Assembly: GCF_006152065.1 (NCBI RefSeq)
Contig: NZ_VDFW01000025.1
Coordinates: 34,506-98,505 of the forward strand
Origin: Amycolatopsis alkalitolerans
GTDB lineage: Bacteria; Actinomycetota; Actinomycetes; Mycobacteriales; Pseudonocardiaceae
DNA: 64,000 nucleotides
Direction of reading: 5' to 3'
Position numbers and translations under genes: made by a program. Below the pieces are notes generated by a model that worked only from the letters and a program-made list of their open reading frames with translations, did not search any database and had not been told where the DNA came from. Of the stretch, positions 1-11,905 are shown piece by piece. Each line of letters begins with the position of its first letter. The first letter of the stretch is position 1.

Positions 1-2
1 CC

Positions 3-2398
<2,396 letters not shown>

Positions 2399-2452
2399 AT
2401 GGAGTAGCGGGCACTGCTTCCGCTGGCGCCTGGTGCCGCCGGGATTTCGTCC

Positions 2453-2466
2453 TAGCCTCTACCGGG
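2453..2466 (+). promoter_or_regulatory. Leaderless -10 box for the VWA protein
   Basis: TAGCCT at 2453-2458 is followed by 7 nt and the GTG at 2466. This is the spacing at which transcription would begin on the start codon itself, and it decides that start over the in-frame GTG at 2433. Confidence 0.5.
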
Positions 2467-4112
2467 TGGGGCGACACGAGCCGGCGACCCGGCGCCACGG
2501 GGCCCGGACGGTGCTCGCCGTCACCGCGGCCGTGGTGGTGCTGGGCGCGGCGGGCTGGATCACCGTCGACCGGGTGACCGCCGAACCCGGCTGCCCGCGT
2601 CAGGACGTCGTCCGGGTGGCGGCCGCCCCGGAGGTCGCGCCTGTGGTGGACCGGATCGGCCGCGAGGTCGCGGCAGGAAAGTGCTTCCGGTTCGAGGTGA
2701 TCGACCGGGACCCGGCCGCCGTCGCCGCTTCGCTCGCGGTCGGCGACGGTACTCGCCGCCCGGATGTCTGGATCCCCGACTCGACCCTGCGCCTGCGCCG
2801 CGCGAAGGCCGCGGGCGCGGTGGACGTACCGGAGTCGGGGTCGCCGATCGCGACCTCACCGGTGGTGTTCGCGCTGACCGAAGCCGCCGCGAGGGCGCTC
2901 GGATGGCCGGCGAAAACCCCGACCTGGCAAGGACTTCTGACTTCCGGCGTGACCGTGGGCATTCCCGATCCCGGTTCGGACCCGGTCGGCGTGTCGGCGC
3001 TGCTCGGGCTGGCGAAAGCGCTTCCCCCGGGGGCGGACCAGGCGGCCGCGATGCGCCGGCTCTCGCCGAACACCCTGCCGGGCCTGGACGATCTCTACGC
3101 ACGGCTGCCGGCCGGCGGCAGTTCGAAACAGCCGATCAGCGCGTTTCCCGCGTCGGAGGCTTCCGTGCTGGCGCACGACGCGGCCGGCGGAGACCGGCTC
3201 GTCGCCGTGTACCCGCCGCAACCGGTGCCTTCGCTCGACTACCCGTTCGCGGTCCTCGGCGACGCGGGGAGCGCCCAGCAGGCGGCCGCCGCCGAACTAG
3301 TCCGCGCCCTGCTCGGGGCCCGCGGCCAGGCGGCGTTCGCGGCGATCGGGGTGCGCACCCCAGACGGGCGCATGCTGTTCGGCCACACCGGTGACACCCA
3401 TGTCGCCGCCATCCCGCAGGCGCTGTCGCCGCTGCCGCCGGAGACGGCACTCGACGAGGTGCTCAACCAGTGGGCGAAGGTCAACACCAGCTCCCGCGCC
3501 CGGGTGCTGATCGACGTCTCGGGCTCGATGAACGCCATCGTGCCGGGTAGCGGCGGCCGCACGCGGATCCAGCTGGCGGCGGAGGCGGCGGCCCGTGCCC
3601 TCGGGCTGTTCAAACCGACCTCCGAGACGAGCACCTGGGTGTTCTCCACCGACCTGGACGGCGACCGCGACTACCGCGAGGTGCTGCCGATGGCGCCGGT
3701 CGGCACGCAGCTGGCGACCGGCGCGGCGCGGACGCTGGGTGCGCTGCGGGCGACGCCGAACGGGGGGACCGGGTTGTACGACACGGTGCTCGCCGCCTAC
3801 CGGCAGGCGCGCGCCGACTGGGAGGCCGGGCGGCTCAACCTCGTGATCGTGATGACGGACGGCCGCAACGAGGATCCGCGGGGCATCTCCCGCGACGGAC
3901 TGCTCGACGGGCTCAGGCGGCTGCAGGACCCGCGCCGCCCGCTGCCGGTCATCGGGATCGGGATCGGTCCGGACGTCGACGTGGGTGAGCTCGGCGCGAT
4001 CACCGGGGCGACCGGCGGGAAGACGTTCATCGCGACCGATCCGGCGAGGATCGCCGACGTGTTCTACGGTGCGCTGGCCGGGCTTTCCTGCCCCACGCCG
4101 GGATGCACCTGA
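2466..4112 (+). CDS. Membrane-anchored solute-binding/von Willebrand factor A protein
   Basis: 548 aa from the GTG at 2466. An N-terminal hydrophobic segment (about residues 13-32) exports or anchors it; a Cys follows at EPGC but I see no proper lipobox. Residues about 45-310 look like a periplasmic substrate-binding fold (PDVWIPDSTL, SPVVFAL, GIPDPGSDP). The C-terminal 200 residues are a VWA domain with a complete metal-ion site: DVSGS near residue 350, GGTGLYD, and VIVMTDGRNED. Such fusions occur widely in actinomycetes, often annotated as substrate-binding and VWA domain proteins; substrate and partner are unknown. Its 3' end overlaps the convergent EamA gene by 49 bp. Confidence 0.8.
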   Translation: MGRHEPATRRHGARTVLAVTAAVVVLGAAGWITVDRVTAEPGCPRQDVVRVAAAPEVAPVVDRIGREVAAGKCFRFEVIDRDPAAVAASLAVGDGTRRPDVWIPDSTLRLRRAKAAGAVDVPESGSPIATSPVVFALTEAAARALGWPAKTPTWQGLLTSGVTVGIPDPGSDPVGVSALLGLAKALPPGADQAAAMRRLSPNTLPGLDDLYARLPAGGSSKQPISAFPASEASVLAHDAAGGDRLVAVYPPQPVPSLDYPFAVLGDAGSAQQAAAAELVRALLGARGQAAFAAIGVRTPDGRMLFGHTGDTHVAAIPQALSPLPPETALDEVLNQWAKVNTSSRARVLIDVSGSMNAIVPGSGGRTRIQLAAEAAARALGLFKPTSETSTWVFSTDLDGDRDYREVLPMAPVGTQLATGAARTLGALRATPNGGTGLYDTVLAAYRQARADWEAGRLNLVIVMTDGRNEDPRGISRDGLLDGLRRLQDPRRPLPVIGIGIGPDVDVGELGAITGATGGKTFIATDPARIADVFYGALAGLSCPTPGCT

Positions 4113-5056
4113 TCGCCGCGTCTACTGTGGACGATCTGGACGACGGTCGCGCCGCCCAGCAGGACGAGCGCCCCGGCCAGCTGCACCCAGCTCAGCGATT
4201 CGCCGAGCAGCACCCAGCCCGTGACGATCGTGACGACCGGCTCGAGCAGGCCGATCACGGAAGCGACCGCGGCGGGCAGGTAGCGCAGCGCGGTCATGCC
4301 GAACGCGTAGGCGAGCACCGTCGAGAGCACGGTGAGGGTGACCAGTAGCGCCCAGACGGGCGGATGCCACGGGCCCAACGAGGCCGGCGCGCCCAGCAGC
4401 GAAGCGGGGATCGTCCATGGCGGCGCCACCGCGCACACCACGATCGCGCCGACCACCATGCCCCAGGTCACCATGCCGAGCGGATCGCGGGTCGCCGCGG
4501 TGTGCTCGCCGATGAGGAAGTACGCGGCCGAGCACACCGACCCGCCGAGCCCGGCGAAGAAGCCGACGGGGTCGAGCGCGAGCCCGGCCCAGACCTGCGC
4601 CACCAGCGCGAGACCGGCCATCGCGAGCGCGATTCCCAGCCACATCGCGCGCGGTAGGCGGATGCGCCGCACGAACCGGGTCCACAGCGCGATCAGCACC
4701 GGTGAGGTGAACTCGAGCAGGATCGCGATCCCGACCGGGAGGCGTTGCGCCGAGATGAAGTAGGTCAGCTGCACGGCGGCCACGGCGAGCAGCCCGTAGC
4801 CCACGAGCGCGGGCAGCTCGGCCTTGCGCACCCGCAGCAGCGCGGGGCGGAAGAGCGCGACGCCGGCCAGGAGGACGACGGCGGCGAGCCCGATCCTGGC
4901 CGCGGCGACCTGTTCCGGTGACAGGCCCGCGAGCATCGCCGGTTTCCCGATCGGGCCCGAGGTGCCGAAGCAGACCGATGAGATGAGGATCAGGACCGTG
5001 CCGCGCCCCCGCGAGCCTCGCGAGACGGGCGCGACCGCGCGCGCTTCGACTGTCAC
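4064..5056 (-). CDS. EamA/DMT-family transporter
   Basis: 330 aa with about ten hydrophobic segments in two EamA repeats, the architecture of drug/metabolite exporters (RhaT/YdcZ type). The first repeat runs from ILISSVCFGTSGPIGKPAM to about residue 150; the second ends with the family-like LEPVVTIVTGWVLLGE. The GTG at 5056 is chosen because TAGCCT sits exactly 7 nt upstream; longer in-frame starts would run through the tandem repeat beyond. The substrate cannot be told from sequence. The 3' end overlaps the VWA gene on the other strand. Confidence 0.85.
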   Translation of the reverse strand: MTVEARAVAPVSRGSRGRGTVLILISSVCFGTSGPIGKPAMLAGLSPEQVAAARIGLAAVVLLAGVALFRPALLRVRKAELPALVGYGLLAVAAVQLTYFISAQRLPVGIAILLEFTSPVLIALWTRFVRRIRLPRAMWLGIALAMAGLALVAQVWAGLALDPVGFFAGLGGSVCSAAYFLIGEHTAATRDPLGMVTWGMVVGAIVVCAVAPPWTIPASLLGAPASLGPWHPPVWALLVTLTVLSTVLAYAFGMTALRYLPAAVASVIGLLEPVVTIVTGWVLLGESLSWVQLAGALVLLGGATVVQIVHSRRGDQVHPGVGQESPASAP

Positions 5057-5069
5057 GCGGCCGAGGCTA
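5057..5069 (-). promoter_or_regulatory. Leaderless -10 box for the EamA transporter
   Basis: Read on the minus strand, TAGCCT (5069-5064) is followed by 7 nt and GTG at 5056. Confidence 0.5.
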
Positions 5070-5138
5070 TGCGCCAGCCCCACCCACTGTCGCCCGCTTT
5101 TCGCGCCCTCCCCGCCGATCCACTCCACCCCGTCCCGA

Positions 5139-5237
5139 GATCGACCTCCAGGACGCTGAGTTCGACGTTCAGGACGCTGAGTTCGACGTCCGGGACGCCG
5201 AGTTCGACATCCGAGGCGACGGGTTCGACGTTCGCGG
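5139..5237. repeat. 21-bp tandem repeat, three full units plus remnants
   Basis: Units at 5139-5159, 5160-5180 and 5181-5201, consensus like GTTCGACGTTCAGGACGCTG plus A. Two decayed copies follow to 5237. The array fills the gap between the divergent 5' end of the EamA gene and the 3' end of the flavodoxin-like gene. Related single units occur at 32366-32386 and 63048-63068. Although 21 is a multiple of three, no gene is supported across it. Confidence 0.85.
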
Positions 5238-5246
5238 AGGGGCGAC

Positions 5247-5873
5247 TCACTCGGGTGGGCTGACACGGCCGCGCAGGCCGTTGGCGACATAACCGGTGAG
5301 CGTGGCGAGGCGGTTACCCCGCAGGCGCAGCGCGTCGAGCGCTTCCTTGTCCGGCGCGGCGGATTTCCGTGAGACGAACGAGCCACCGTACGGGTTTCCG
5401 CTGTCCATCAGGTGCGGGTGGGCGTAGCCGAGCGGGACGACGACCGCTCCCCAGTGATAGAAGACGTTGTTGATCGCGAGCACCGTGGACTCCAGCCCGC
5501 CGTGCGCGGTGGACGCGGTGGTGAACGACGTCGCGACCTTGTCCGCCAGTTTTCCTTGCGCCCACAGGCCACCCGTGGTGTCCAAAAACGACTTGAGCTG
5601 CGCGGCCGGCCCGCCGAAGCGGGTCGGGCTGCCCACCGCGAGCCCGTCGGCCCATTCGAGGTCCTCCAGCGTGGCGAGTTCGGCGTGCGGCCCGCCGTCG
5701 ACATGCGCCTGCCAGCGTGGGTTGCTCGCGATCGCCTGCGGGGGAGCGGTTTCCGCGACCGTCCGCAGCCGGACCTCGGCGCCCGACTCGCGCGCGCCTT
5801 CGGCCGCCGACGAGGCGGGCGCGGCGGTGTTGCCGGTCGCGCTGTAGAAGACCACGAGAATGCGCGGGTTCAC
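5247..5873 (-). CDS. Flavodoxin-like NAD(P)H:quinone oxidoreductase (WrbA type)
   Basis: 208 aa. The FMN phosphate loop YSATGNT is at residues 9-15, and GSPTRFGGPAAQLKSFLD and the TASTAHGG segment match the WrbA family, which reduces quinones by two electrons to avoid semiquinone radicals. GTG at 5873 is preceded by GGAG at good distance, overlapping the end of the upstream acyltransferase gene. The 13-bp gap implies one transcript with plsC. It is cytoplasmic and its physiological quinone is unknown. Confidence 0.88.
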   Translation of the reverse strand: MNPRILVVFYSATGNTAAPASSAAEGARESGAEVRLRTVAETAPPQAIASNPRWQAHVDGGPHAELATLEDLEWADGLAVGSPTRFGGPAAQLKSFLDTTGGLWAQGKLADKVATSFTTASTAHGGLESTVLAINNVFYHWGAVVVPLGYAHPHLMDSGNPYGGSFVSRKSAAPDKEALDALRLRGNRLATLTGYVANGLRGRVSPPE

Positions 5874-5886
5874 GTCGCCACTCCGC

Positions 5887-6696
5887 TCACGGGCGCCACG
5901 GGCTGACGGTGTCCGTCGGCCGGGTCGGGTCGTGGAACCGGGGCCGGTCCAGCTCGCCCGCCCGCAACGGGACCAGCCCGCCGGCGATCGCCCGCATGAT
6001 CTTCGTATGCGCGCGCATCCCGGCGCCCGGCCGCCCGGCATCCACATCGGACAAATCCACCGGCGTGCCGAAATGCACCTTGAACCGGGGCCGCCGCAAC
6101 GGGGCGGTGAACCCCGAGCGCGCGAGCGGCAGCAGGTCCGCCGGACCCGCCACCTTCTCCGTACCCCAGTAGACCGCTTCGTGCGCGCCCCACTGGCTGA
6201 CCGGGATCACCGGCACCCCGGCCGCGAGAGCGAGCCGGGCCGCGCCGGTCTTGCCGCGTTCGGGCCACAGGCCCGGATCGTGGCTGATCCGGCCCTCCGG
6301 GTAGACGATGATCGGGCTCGTCGTGGTGTGCATCGCCTCGACGGCCTGGTCGAACTGCTCGAGCGCGGTCGCCTTGCCGCGGTCGATCCGCAGGTGCCCG
6401 CTGGCCCGCAGCGCCGGTCCGATCACCGGCGCGTCCAGCAGCCCGCCGGCGAGCAGGAACCGCGGCGCGAACCCCAGCCGGTTGCACGCCGCGATCAGCA
6501 CGAACGCGTCGAACACGCCGATGTGGTTCGCGGCGAGCAGCAGAGGTCTGCCCTTCAGCTCACGCGGGATGGCGCCGGTGACCCGGAGCCTGCCGACCAG
6601 ATGGACGAGCCCGGTGTCCAGTGCCGACATCGTCCGCCAGATCGCCGGCGGCCTCGGGCGTGGCGTCCCCTGTTCCTCGTGGTGCAGCGCGACCAT
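5887..6696 (-). CDS. 1-acyl-sn-glycerol-3-phosphate acyltransferase family protein
   Basis: 269 aa PlsC-type acyltransferase. It shows the catalytic HX4D motif as NHIGVFD and the glycerophosphate-binding block as YPEGRIS, followed by VPVIPVSQWG. It probably acylates lysophosphatidate or a related acceptor in membrane lipid synthesis at the cytoplasmic face. The ATG at 6696 gives the usual family length. The gene is divergent from ftsK (115-bp gap) and leads the two-gene unit with the quinone reductase. Confidence 0.88.
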   Translation of the reverse strand: MVALHHEEQGTPRPRPPAIWRTMSALDTGLVHLVGRLRVTGAIPRELKGRPLLLAANHIGVFDAFVLIAACNRLGFAPRFLLAGGLLDAPVIGPALRASGHLRIDRGKATALEQFDQAVEAMHTTTSPIIVYPEGRISHDPGLWPERGKTGAARLALAAGVPVIPVSQWGAHEAVYWGTEKVAGPADLLPLARSGFTAPLRRPRFKVHFGTPVDLSDVDAGRPGAGMRAHTKIMRAIAGGLVPLRAGELDRPRFHDPTRPTDTVSPWRP

Positions 6697-6798
6697 GAGC
6701 AGAGCATGGCAGACAGGGATCTTCACCTGGACGGCCGACTGGGGAGAAAGTTCGCGGTGGGCCGCGAGTGGCGCATGGGACTCGTGGGTTTCTCCGGT

Positions 6799-6812
6799 TA
6801 CCGTAGAACGCA
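6799..6812 (+). promoter_or_regulatory. Leaderless -10 box for ftsK
   Basis: TACCGT at 6799-6804, 7 nt, then ATG at 6812. It fixes the ftsK start and excludes a much longer frame open from 6308 that would run antisense to plsC. Confidence 0.55.
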
Positions 6813-9295
6813 TGGCAGGCGGTTCGGCGACCACGAGGAGAAGGACGACGGCGAAACGCAGCGGCAGCAAGAGCCCGGCGCGCAGGCCGCGCACCGGGAG
6901 CAAGCCGCGTGCGCGCTCGTCGTCGGCACGGAGGCCACCGGCCCGCCGCTCGTCCGGCGGCACGTTCGCCAAGGCGGCTCGCGGCGGCTGGACCCTCGTC
7001 GCCCGCGGCGTGGGCTCGATGGCCCGGACCGTCGGGCGCAGCCGTGAGCTGGAGCCCGAGCACCGCCGGGACGGGCTCGGGCTGGCGCTCATCGCGCTCG
7101 GCCTGATCCTCGCCGCCGCGGTGTGGTGGCGGGCGGGCGGCCCGGTCGGCGGGTACCTCGAACTGGCCGCGCGGACGGTGTTCGGCGCCGCGTCGGTGAC
7201 CCTGCCGCTCGTGCTGTGGGTGACCGGGGTCGCGCTGATGCGGTCCGAACCGCGGCCCGAGGCCCGGCCGCGCATGGTGATCGGCACCGTGCTGGTCACG
7301 TTCGCCCTGCTCGGGCTGCTGCACCTGTTCAGCAGGCGACCCGAGACCAACGACGACCGCATGTACGCCGGCGGCCAGCTGGGCGCGCTCTCCGGTGGTC
7401 TCCTCGCGCGCGGGGTGACGCCGTGGGTGGCCGCCCCGGTGCTGATCCTGGCGCTCGGCTACGGCGTGCTGGTGTTCACCGGCACGCGCGTGCGCGACAT
7501 CCCGCAGGCGCTGCGTGAATGGGGCCTGGACCCCGAAGAGCGCGAGCGCATGGCGGAGGAACAGCGCGCGTTCGAGGAGGAGCAGAAGGCCGTCGACGAG
7601 CCGGATCCGAAGGCCGTCCGCCTGCGCAAGCCGTCGCGGCGCCGCCAGGCCAGCAGCGGGGAAGGGGAGCAGCTCGACATCGAGGCCGCGCTCGCCGAAC
7701 CACCGACCCCGGCGCGGCCGAAGGTCAAGCCCGCGGACGTCCCGGAGAAGAAGCCGAAAAAGGCGCCCGAGCCGGCGCTGTCGGTCACCCGGACCGTCGA
7801 AGGCGACTACAACCTGCCCTCGCCGGATCTGCTGCAGCTGGGTGACGCGCCGAAGAGCCGCAGCAAGGCCAACGACGCCATGATCGAGGCGATCGGCGGC
7901 GTGCTGGAGCAGTTCAACGTCGACGCGCAGGTCACCGGGTTCACCCGGGGCCCGACGGTGACCCGGTACGAGGTGGAGCTCGGCCCCGGCGTGAAGGTCG
8001 AGAAGATCACCGCGCTGACCAAGAACATCGCGTACGCGGTGGCGACCGACAACGTGCGCCTGCTCGCGCCGATCCCGGGCAAGTCCGCGGTCGGCATCGA
8101 GGTGCCCAACTCCGACCGCGAAATGGTCCGCCTCGGTGACGTGCTGCGTTCGTCCAAGGCCGCCAAGGACAACCACCCGATGGTGATCGGGCTCGGCAAG
8201 GACATCGAGGGCCATTTCGTCACCGCGAACCTGACGAAGATGCCGCACCTGCTGGTTGCGGGGTCCACCGGTTCCGGTAAGTCGAGTTTCGTCAACTCGA
8301 TGCTCGTGTCGCTGCTGGCGCGGGCGACGCCGGACGAGTGCCGGATGATCCTGATCGACCCGAAGATGGTCGAGCTGACCCCGTACGAGGGCATTCCGCA
8401 CCTGATCACGCCCATCATCACCCAGCCGAAGAAGGCGGCCGCGGCGCTGGCGTGGCTGGTGGAGGAGATGGAGCAGCGCTACCAGGACATGCAGGCCAAC
8501 CGGGTGCGCCATATCGACGACTTCAACGCCAAGGTGAGATCCGGTGACATTCAACCGCCGCCGGGCAGCGAGCGGGAGTACCGCCCGTACCCGTACATCA
8601 TGGCGATCGTGGACGAGTTGGCCGACCTGATGATGACCGCGCCGCGCGACGTCGAGGACGCGATCGTCCGCATCACGCAGAAGGCGCGGGCCGCGGGGAT
8701 CCACCTGGTGCTGGCGACGCAGCGGCCGTCGGTGGACGTGGTCACCGGTCTGATCAAGACGAACGTGCCTTCGCGGCTGGCGTTCGCGACGTCGTCGCTG
8801 ACCGACTCGCGGGTCATCCTGGACCAGCCGGGCGCGGAGAAGCTGATCGGTATGGGCGATGCCCTGTATCTGCCGATGGGCGCAGGGAAGCCGGTGCGGA
8901 TCCAGGGCGCGTTCGTCGGCGACGACGAGATCGCCGCGATCGTCAACTTCACGAAGGACCAGGCACAGCCTGACTACACCGACGGCGTCACCGCGGCGAA
9001 ACCGGGCGAGGCCAAGGAAATCGACCCGGAGATCGGTGACGACCTCGACGTGCTCCTGCAGGCGGCCGAGCTCGTGGTGACGTCGCAGTTCGGATCCACG
9101 TCGATGCTGCAGCGCAAACTGCGCGTCGGGTTCGCCAAGGCCGGGCGGCTGATGGACCTGCTGGAAAGCCGCGGCGTGGTCGGCCCGTCGGAGGGGTCCA
9201 AGGCCCGCGACGTGCTCATCAAACCGGACGAGCTGGAGGGTGTGCTGTTCATGATCCGCGGCGGTGGTGGCGGCGAGCCCGACGACGAGGAGTAG
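6812..9295 (+). CDS. ftsK: DNA translocase FtsK/SpoIIIE
   Basis: 827 aa. The N-terminal 70 residues are very basic and Ser/Arg-rich, followed by four hydrophobic segments (about residues 90-240) that anchor it at the septum. A charged linker leads to the motor: Walker A GSTGSGKS at 484-491, Walker B-like YIMAIVDELADLM, and LVLATQRPSVDVVTGLIK. The C-terminal gamma winged helix (TSMLQRKLRVGFAKAGRLMDLLE) reads KOPS-type orientation sites in known FtsK. It pumps chromosomal DNA through the closing septum. Neighbourhood and orientation match the mycobacterial ftsK-argA pair. Confidence 0.97.
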   Translation: MAGGSATTRRRTTAKRSGSKSPARRPRTGSKPRARSSSARRPPARRSSGGTFAKAARGGWTLVARGVGSMARTVGRSRELEPEHRRDGLGLALIALGLILAAAVWWRAGGPVGGYLELAARTVFGAASVTLPLVLWVTGVALMRSEPRPEARPRMVIGTVLVTFALLGLLHLFSRRPETNDDRMYAGGQLGALSGGLLARGVTPWVAAPVLILALGYGVLVFTGTRVRDIPQALREWGLDPEERERMAEEQRAFEEEQKAVDEPDPKAVRLRKPSRRRQASSGEGEQLDIEAALAEPPTPARPKVKPADVPEKKPKKAPEPALSVTRTVEGDYNLPSPDLLQLGDAPKSRSKANDAMIEAIGGVLEQFNVDAQVTGFTRGPTVTRYEVELGPGVKVEKITALTKNIAYAVATDNVRLLAPIPGKSAVGIEVPNSDREMVRLGDVLRSSKAAKDNHPMVIGLGKDIEGHFVTANLTKMPHLLVAGSTGSGKSSFVNSMLVSLLARATPDECRMILIDPKMVELTPYEGIPHLITPIITQPKKAAAALAWLVEEMEQRYQDMQANRVRHIDDFNAKVRSGDIQPPPGSEREYRPYPYIMAIVDELADLMMTAPRDVEDAIVRITQKARAAGIHLVLATQRPSVDVVTGLIKTNVPSRLAFATSSLTDSRVILDQPGAEKLIGMGDALYLPMGAGKPVRIQGAFVGDDEIAAIVNFTKDQAQPDYTDGVTAAKPGEAKEIDPEIGDDLDVLLQAAELVVTSQFGSTSMLQRKLRVGFAKAGRLMDLLESRGVVGPSEGSKARDVLIKPDELEGVLFMIRGGGGGEPDDEE

Positions 9296-9323
9296 CCGGT
9301 TCTGGGCGGTTCGTGGGGCGTGA

Positions 9324-9836
9324 TTACAGCTCCAGCAGCATCCGCGTGTTGCCGAGGGTGTTCGGCTTCGCGTACGGCAGGTCCAGGAACTCCGCCACCC
9401 CAGGGTCGACCGACCGGCGCATCTCGTCGTAGACCTGTTGCGGCACCGGGGTTCCGTCGATCGCGCGGAACCCGTGCCTGGCGAAGAACGACGTTTCGAA
9501 GGTGAGCACGAAGATCCGCCGCAGCCCCAGTTCCACCGCATGGTCCACGAGCCGCCCGACGAGGCGGTGCCCGATGCCCTGCCCGCGCGCGGCCTTGTCC
9601 ACCGCGACCGTGCGGATCTCCGCCAGATCCTCCCAGAGCACGTGCAGCGCGCCACAGCCGAGCACTTCGCCGCCGGCGTCGGCGACCCAGAACTCCTGCA
9701 TGTGCTCGTACAGCGTGACGAGTTCCTTCTCCAGCAGCACTCGCCCGGCGTCCGCGTCCACGAGGTCCTTGATCTGGCGGACGTCGGCGATCCGGGCCCG
9801 GCGGATGCCGACCCGGGTGGCGGGTTCGTGCTGCAC
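9324..9836 (-). CDS. argA: Amino-acid N-acetyltransferase (mycobacterial ArgA type)
   Basis: 170 aa GNAT protein. It follows M. tuberculosis Rv2747 closely along its length: [47 protein letters not shown], the acetyl-CoA loop [18 protein letters not shown] and the conserved end [12 protein letters not shown]. Rv2747 acetylates glutamate/glutamine as the first step of arginine synthesis. The GTG at 9836 matches the homologue's N-terminus. It converges on ftsK with a 28-bp gap. Confidence 0.88.
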   Translation of the reverse strand: MQHEPATRVGIRRARIADVRQIKDLVDADAGRVLLEKELVTLYEHMQEFWVADAGGEVLGCGALHVLWEDLAEIRTVAVDKAARGQGIGHRLVGRLVDHAVELGLRRIFVLTFETSFFARHGFRAIDGTPVPQQVYDEMRRSVDPGVAEFLDLPYAKPNTLGNTRMLLEL

Positions 9837-9895
9837 CGACCGACCGTATCCGGGCCGCCACGCCCCTGTCGCCGTGGGTTGCCCCACTCGCCAGC

Positions 9896-9909
9896 TACCC
9901 TGAGTGGCG
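9896..9909 (+). promoter_or_regulatory. Leaderless -10 box for rimO
   Basis: TACCCT at 9896-9901, 7 nt, then GTG at 9909. This chooses the rimO start over a frame that stays open from 9438 across the acetyltransferase gene. Confidence 0.5.
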
Positions 9910-11312
9910 TGCCTGCCGAATCCCGCCGCGTCTCCCTGCTGACCCTGGGGTGCGCCCGTAACGAGGTCGACTCCGAGGAACTGGCCGGCCGCCTCGCCGC
10001 GGGCGGCTGGCAGCTGAGCGACGATCCGGAGAACTCCGAGGTTGTCGTGGTCAACACCTGCGGCTTCGTCGAGTCGGCGAAGAAGGATTCGGTGGACACC
10101 CTGCTCGCGGCCGCCGACACGGGCGCGAAGGTCGTCGCCGTCGGCTGCATGGCCGAGCGCTACGGCGCCGAGCTCGCCGAGAGCCTGCCCGAGGCCGACG
10201 CCGTGCTCGGCTTCGACCACTACCCGGATCTCGCCGAACGGCTCGGGGAGATCGTCTCCGGGCACAAGATCGCGTCGCACACCCCGGGGGACCGGCGCAA
10301 GCTGCTGCCGATCAGCCCGGCCGAGCGGCCGGCCGCGGCGGCGGAGGTCAGCGTGCCCGGGCATGGCTGGATCCCGCGCGCGCGGCTCGGCGAAGGCCCG
10401 GTCGCCGCGCTGAAGATCGCGTCCGGCTGCGACCGGCGCTGCTCGTTCTGCGCGATCCCGTCGTTCCGCGGCTCGTTCGTCTCCCGGCGTCCCGAGGACA
10501 TCCTCGCCGAGGCGGCCTGGCTCGCCGGGGAAGGCGTCAAGGAGCTGTTCCTGGTCAGTGAGAACTCGACCTCGTACGGCAAGGACCTGAGCCGCGAAGA
10601 CGGCGGAACCCGCGCGCTCGAACGGCTGCTCCCGCGGCTCGCCGCGATCGAGGGCATCGAACGGGTGCGCGCTTCGTACCTGCAGCCCGCGGAGACGCGC
10701 CCGGATCTGGTCCGCACGATCGCGACCACCCCGGGCGTCGCGGACTACTTCGACCTTTCGTTCCAGCATTCGAGCGAGTCCGTGCTCCGCCGGATGCGCC
10801 GGTTCGGCTCGACGGACTCCTTCCTCGCGCTGATCGACCAGATCCGCGAGCTGTCGCCGGCCGCGGGGATCCGCACCAACGTCATCGTGGGCTTCCCCGG
10901 CGAGACCGAGGAGGACGTCGCCGAGCTCGAACGGTTCCTGACGAACGCGCGGCTCGACGCGGTAGGCGTGTTCGGCTACTCCGACGAGGACGGCACCGAG
11001 GCCGAGACGTTCGACGGGAAGGTCGACCCCGAACTCGTCGCGGAGCGGGTCACCAAGATCTCCGCGCTGGTCGAGGAACTGACCTCGCAGCGCGCCGAAG
11101 ACCGCGTCGGCGAACTGGTGGACGTGCTCGTGGAAGACACTGCGGAGGGCGCTGAAGACGGCACTGTGGTCGGCCGGGCCGCGCACCAGGCCCCCGAGGT
11201 CGACGGCGCGTGCATCGTGCTCGACGCGGGTGAAACCGAGGCCGGTCAGTTCGTCCGCTGCCGTGTGGTCGACAGCGAGGGCGTCGATCTCCTCGTACGT
11301 CCAAACGGGTGA
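9909..11312 (+). CDS. rimO: Ribosomal protein S12 methylthiotransferase RimO
   Basis: 467 aa. It has three parts: an N-terminal UPF0004 domain beginning [16 protein letters not shown] with conserved Cys residues; a radical-SAM barrel with the CX3CX2C cluster site CDRRCSFC (Cys at 174, 178, 181); and a C-terminal TRAM domain. RimO adds a methylthio group to an aspartate of S12. It is first of a three-gene unit (rimO-pgsA-cinA) joined by 4-bp overlaps. Confidence 0.95.
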   Translation: MPAESRRVSLLTLGCARNEVDSEELAGRLAAGGWQLSDDPENSEVVVVNTCGFVESAKKDSVDTLLAAADTGAKVVAVGCMAERYGAELAESLPEADAVLGFDHYPDLAERLGEIVSGHKIASHTPGDRRKLLPISPAERPAAAAEVSVPGHGWIPRARLGEGPVAALKIASGCDRRCSFCAIPSFRGSFVSRRPEDILAEAAWLAGEGVKELFLVSENSTSYGKDLSREDGGTRALERLLPRLAAIEGIERVRASYLQPAETRPDLVRTIATTPGVADYFDLSFQHSSESVLRRMRRFGSTDSFLALIDQIRELSPAAGIRTNVIVGFPGETEEDVAELERFLTNARLDAVGVFGYSDEDGTEAETFDGKVDPELVAERVTKISALVEELTSQRAEDRVGELVDVLVEDTAEGAEDGTVVGRAAHQAPEVDGACIVLDAGETEAGQFVRCRVVDSEGVDLLVRPNG

Positions 11313-11905
11313 GTGCCGTGCCCGACGAGACCCCAGCACCCGTCTCCAACATCAACGTCGCGAACATCCTCACGCTGTCGCGGCTGGTGCTCGTGCCGGT
11401 GTTCGTGGTGGTGCTGTTCATCGACGGGGGGCACAGCACCGGCTGGCGGATAGCGGCCACCGCGCTGTTCGCGCTCGCGTCGCTGACCGATCAGGTGGAC
11501 GGCTGGGTGGCCCGCCGCTACGGCCTGGTCACCGACCTCGGCAAGATCGCGGACCCCATCGCCGACAAGGCGCTGACCGGCGCCGCGCTGGTGGGGCTGA
11601 GCCTGCTCGGCGAGCTGTACTGGTGGGTCACGATCGTGATCGCGGTCCGCGAGATCGGGGTGACCCTGCTGCGGTTCTGGGTCATCCGGTACGGGGTGAT
11701 CGCGGCCAGCCGCGGCGGCAAGGCCAAGACGCTCACCCAGATTGCCGCGATCGTGCTGTTCCTGCTCCCGCTCCCGGCCGCCGCCGCGCCGGTATCCTGG
11801 ACGTTGATGGGCATCGCCGTGGTGCTCACGGTGGGCACGGGCGTGGACTACGTGCTGCGCGCGGTCCGGCTGCGGGCGGCGGGCACCCGGACCGTCGCGC
11901 CGTGA
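11309..11905 (+). CDS. pgsA: CDP-diacylglycerol-glycerol-3-phosphate phosphatidyltransferase
   Basis: 198 aa integral membrane enzyme. The CDP-alcohol phosphotransferase signature is complete: [13 protein letters not shown], then [13 protein letters not shown], with three metal-binding Asp residues after the first. It has about five transmembrane helices. By position (rimO and cinA neighbours, clgR downstream) it corresponds to mycobacterial PgsA3. GTG at 11309 overlaps the rimO stop; an in-frame GTG at 11318 is an alternative. Confidence 0.92.
   Translation: MSAVPDETPAPVSNINVANILTLSRLVLVPVFVVVLFIDGGHSTGWRIAATALFALASLTDQVDGWVARRYGLVTDLGKIADPIADKALTGAALVGLSLLGELYWWVTIVIAVREIGVTLLRFWVIRYGVIAASRGGKAKTLTQIAAIVLFLLPLPAAAAPVSWTLMGIAVVLTVGTGVDYVLRAVRLRAAGTRTVAP

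Noticed and set aside
6560..10150. Open frame of about 1,200 codons on the minus strand across ftsK
   Set aside because: Same reason; FtsK on the plus strand has Walker and gamma-domain motifs.
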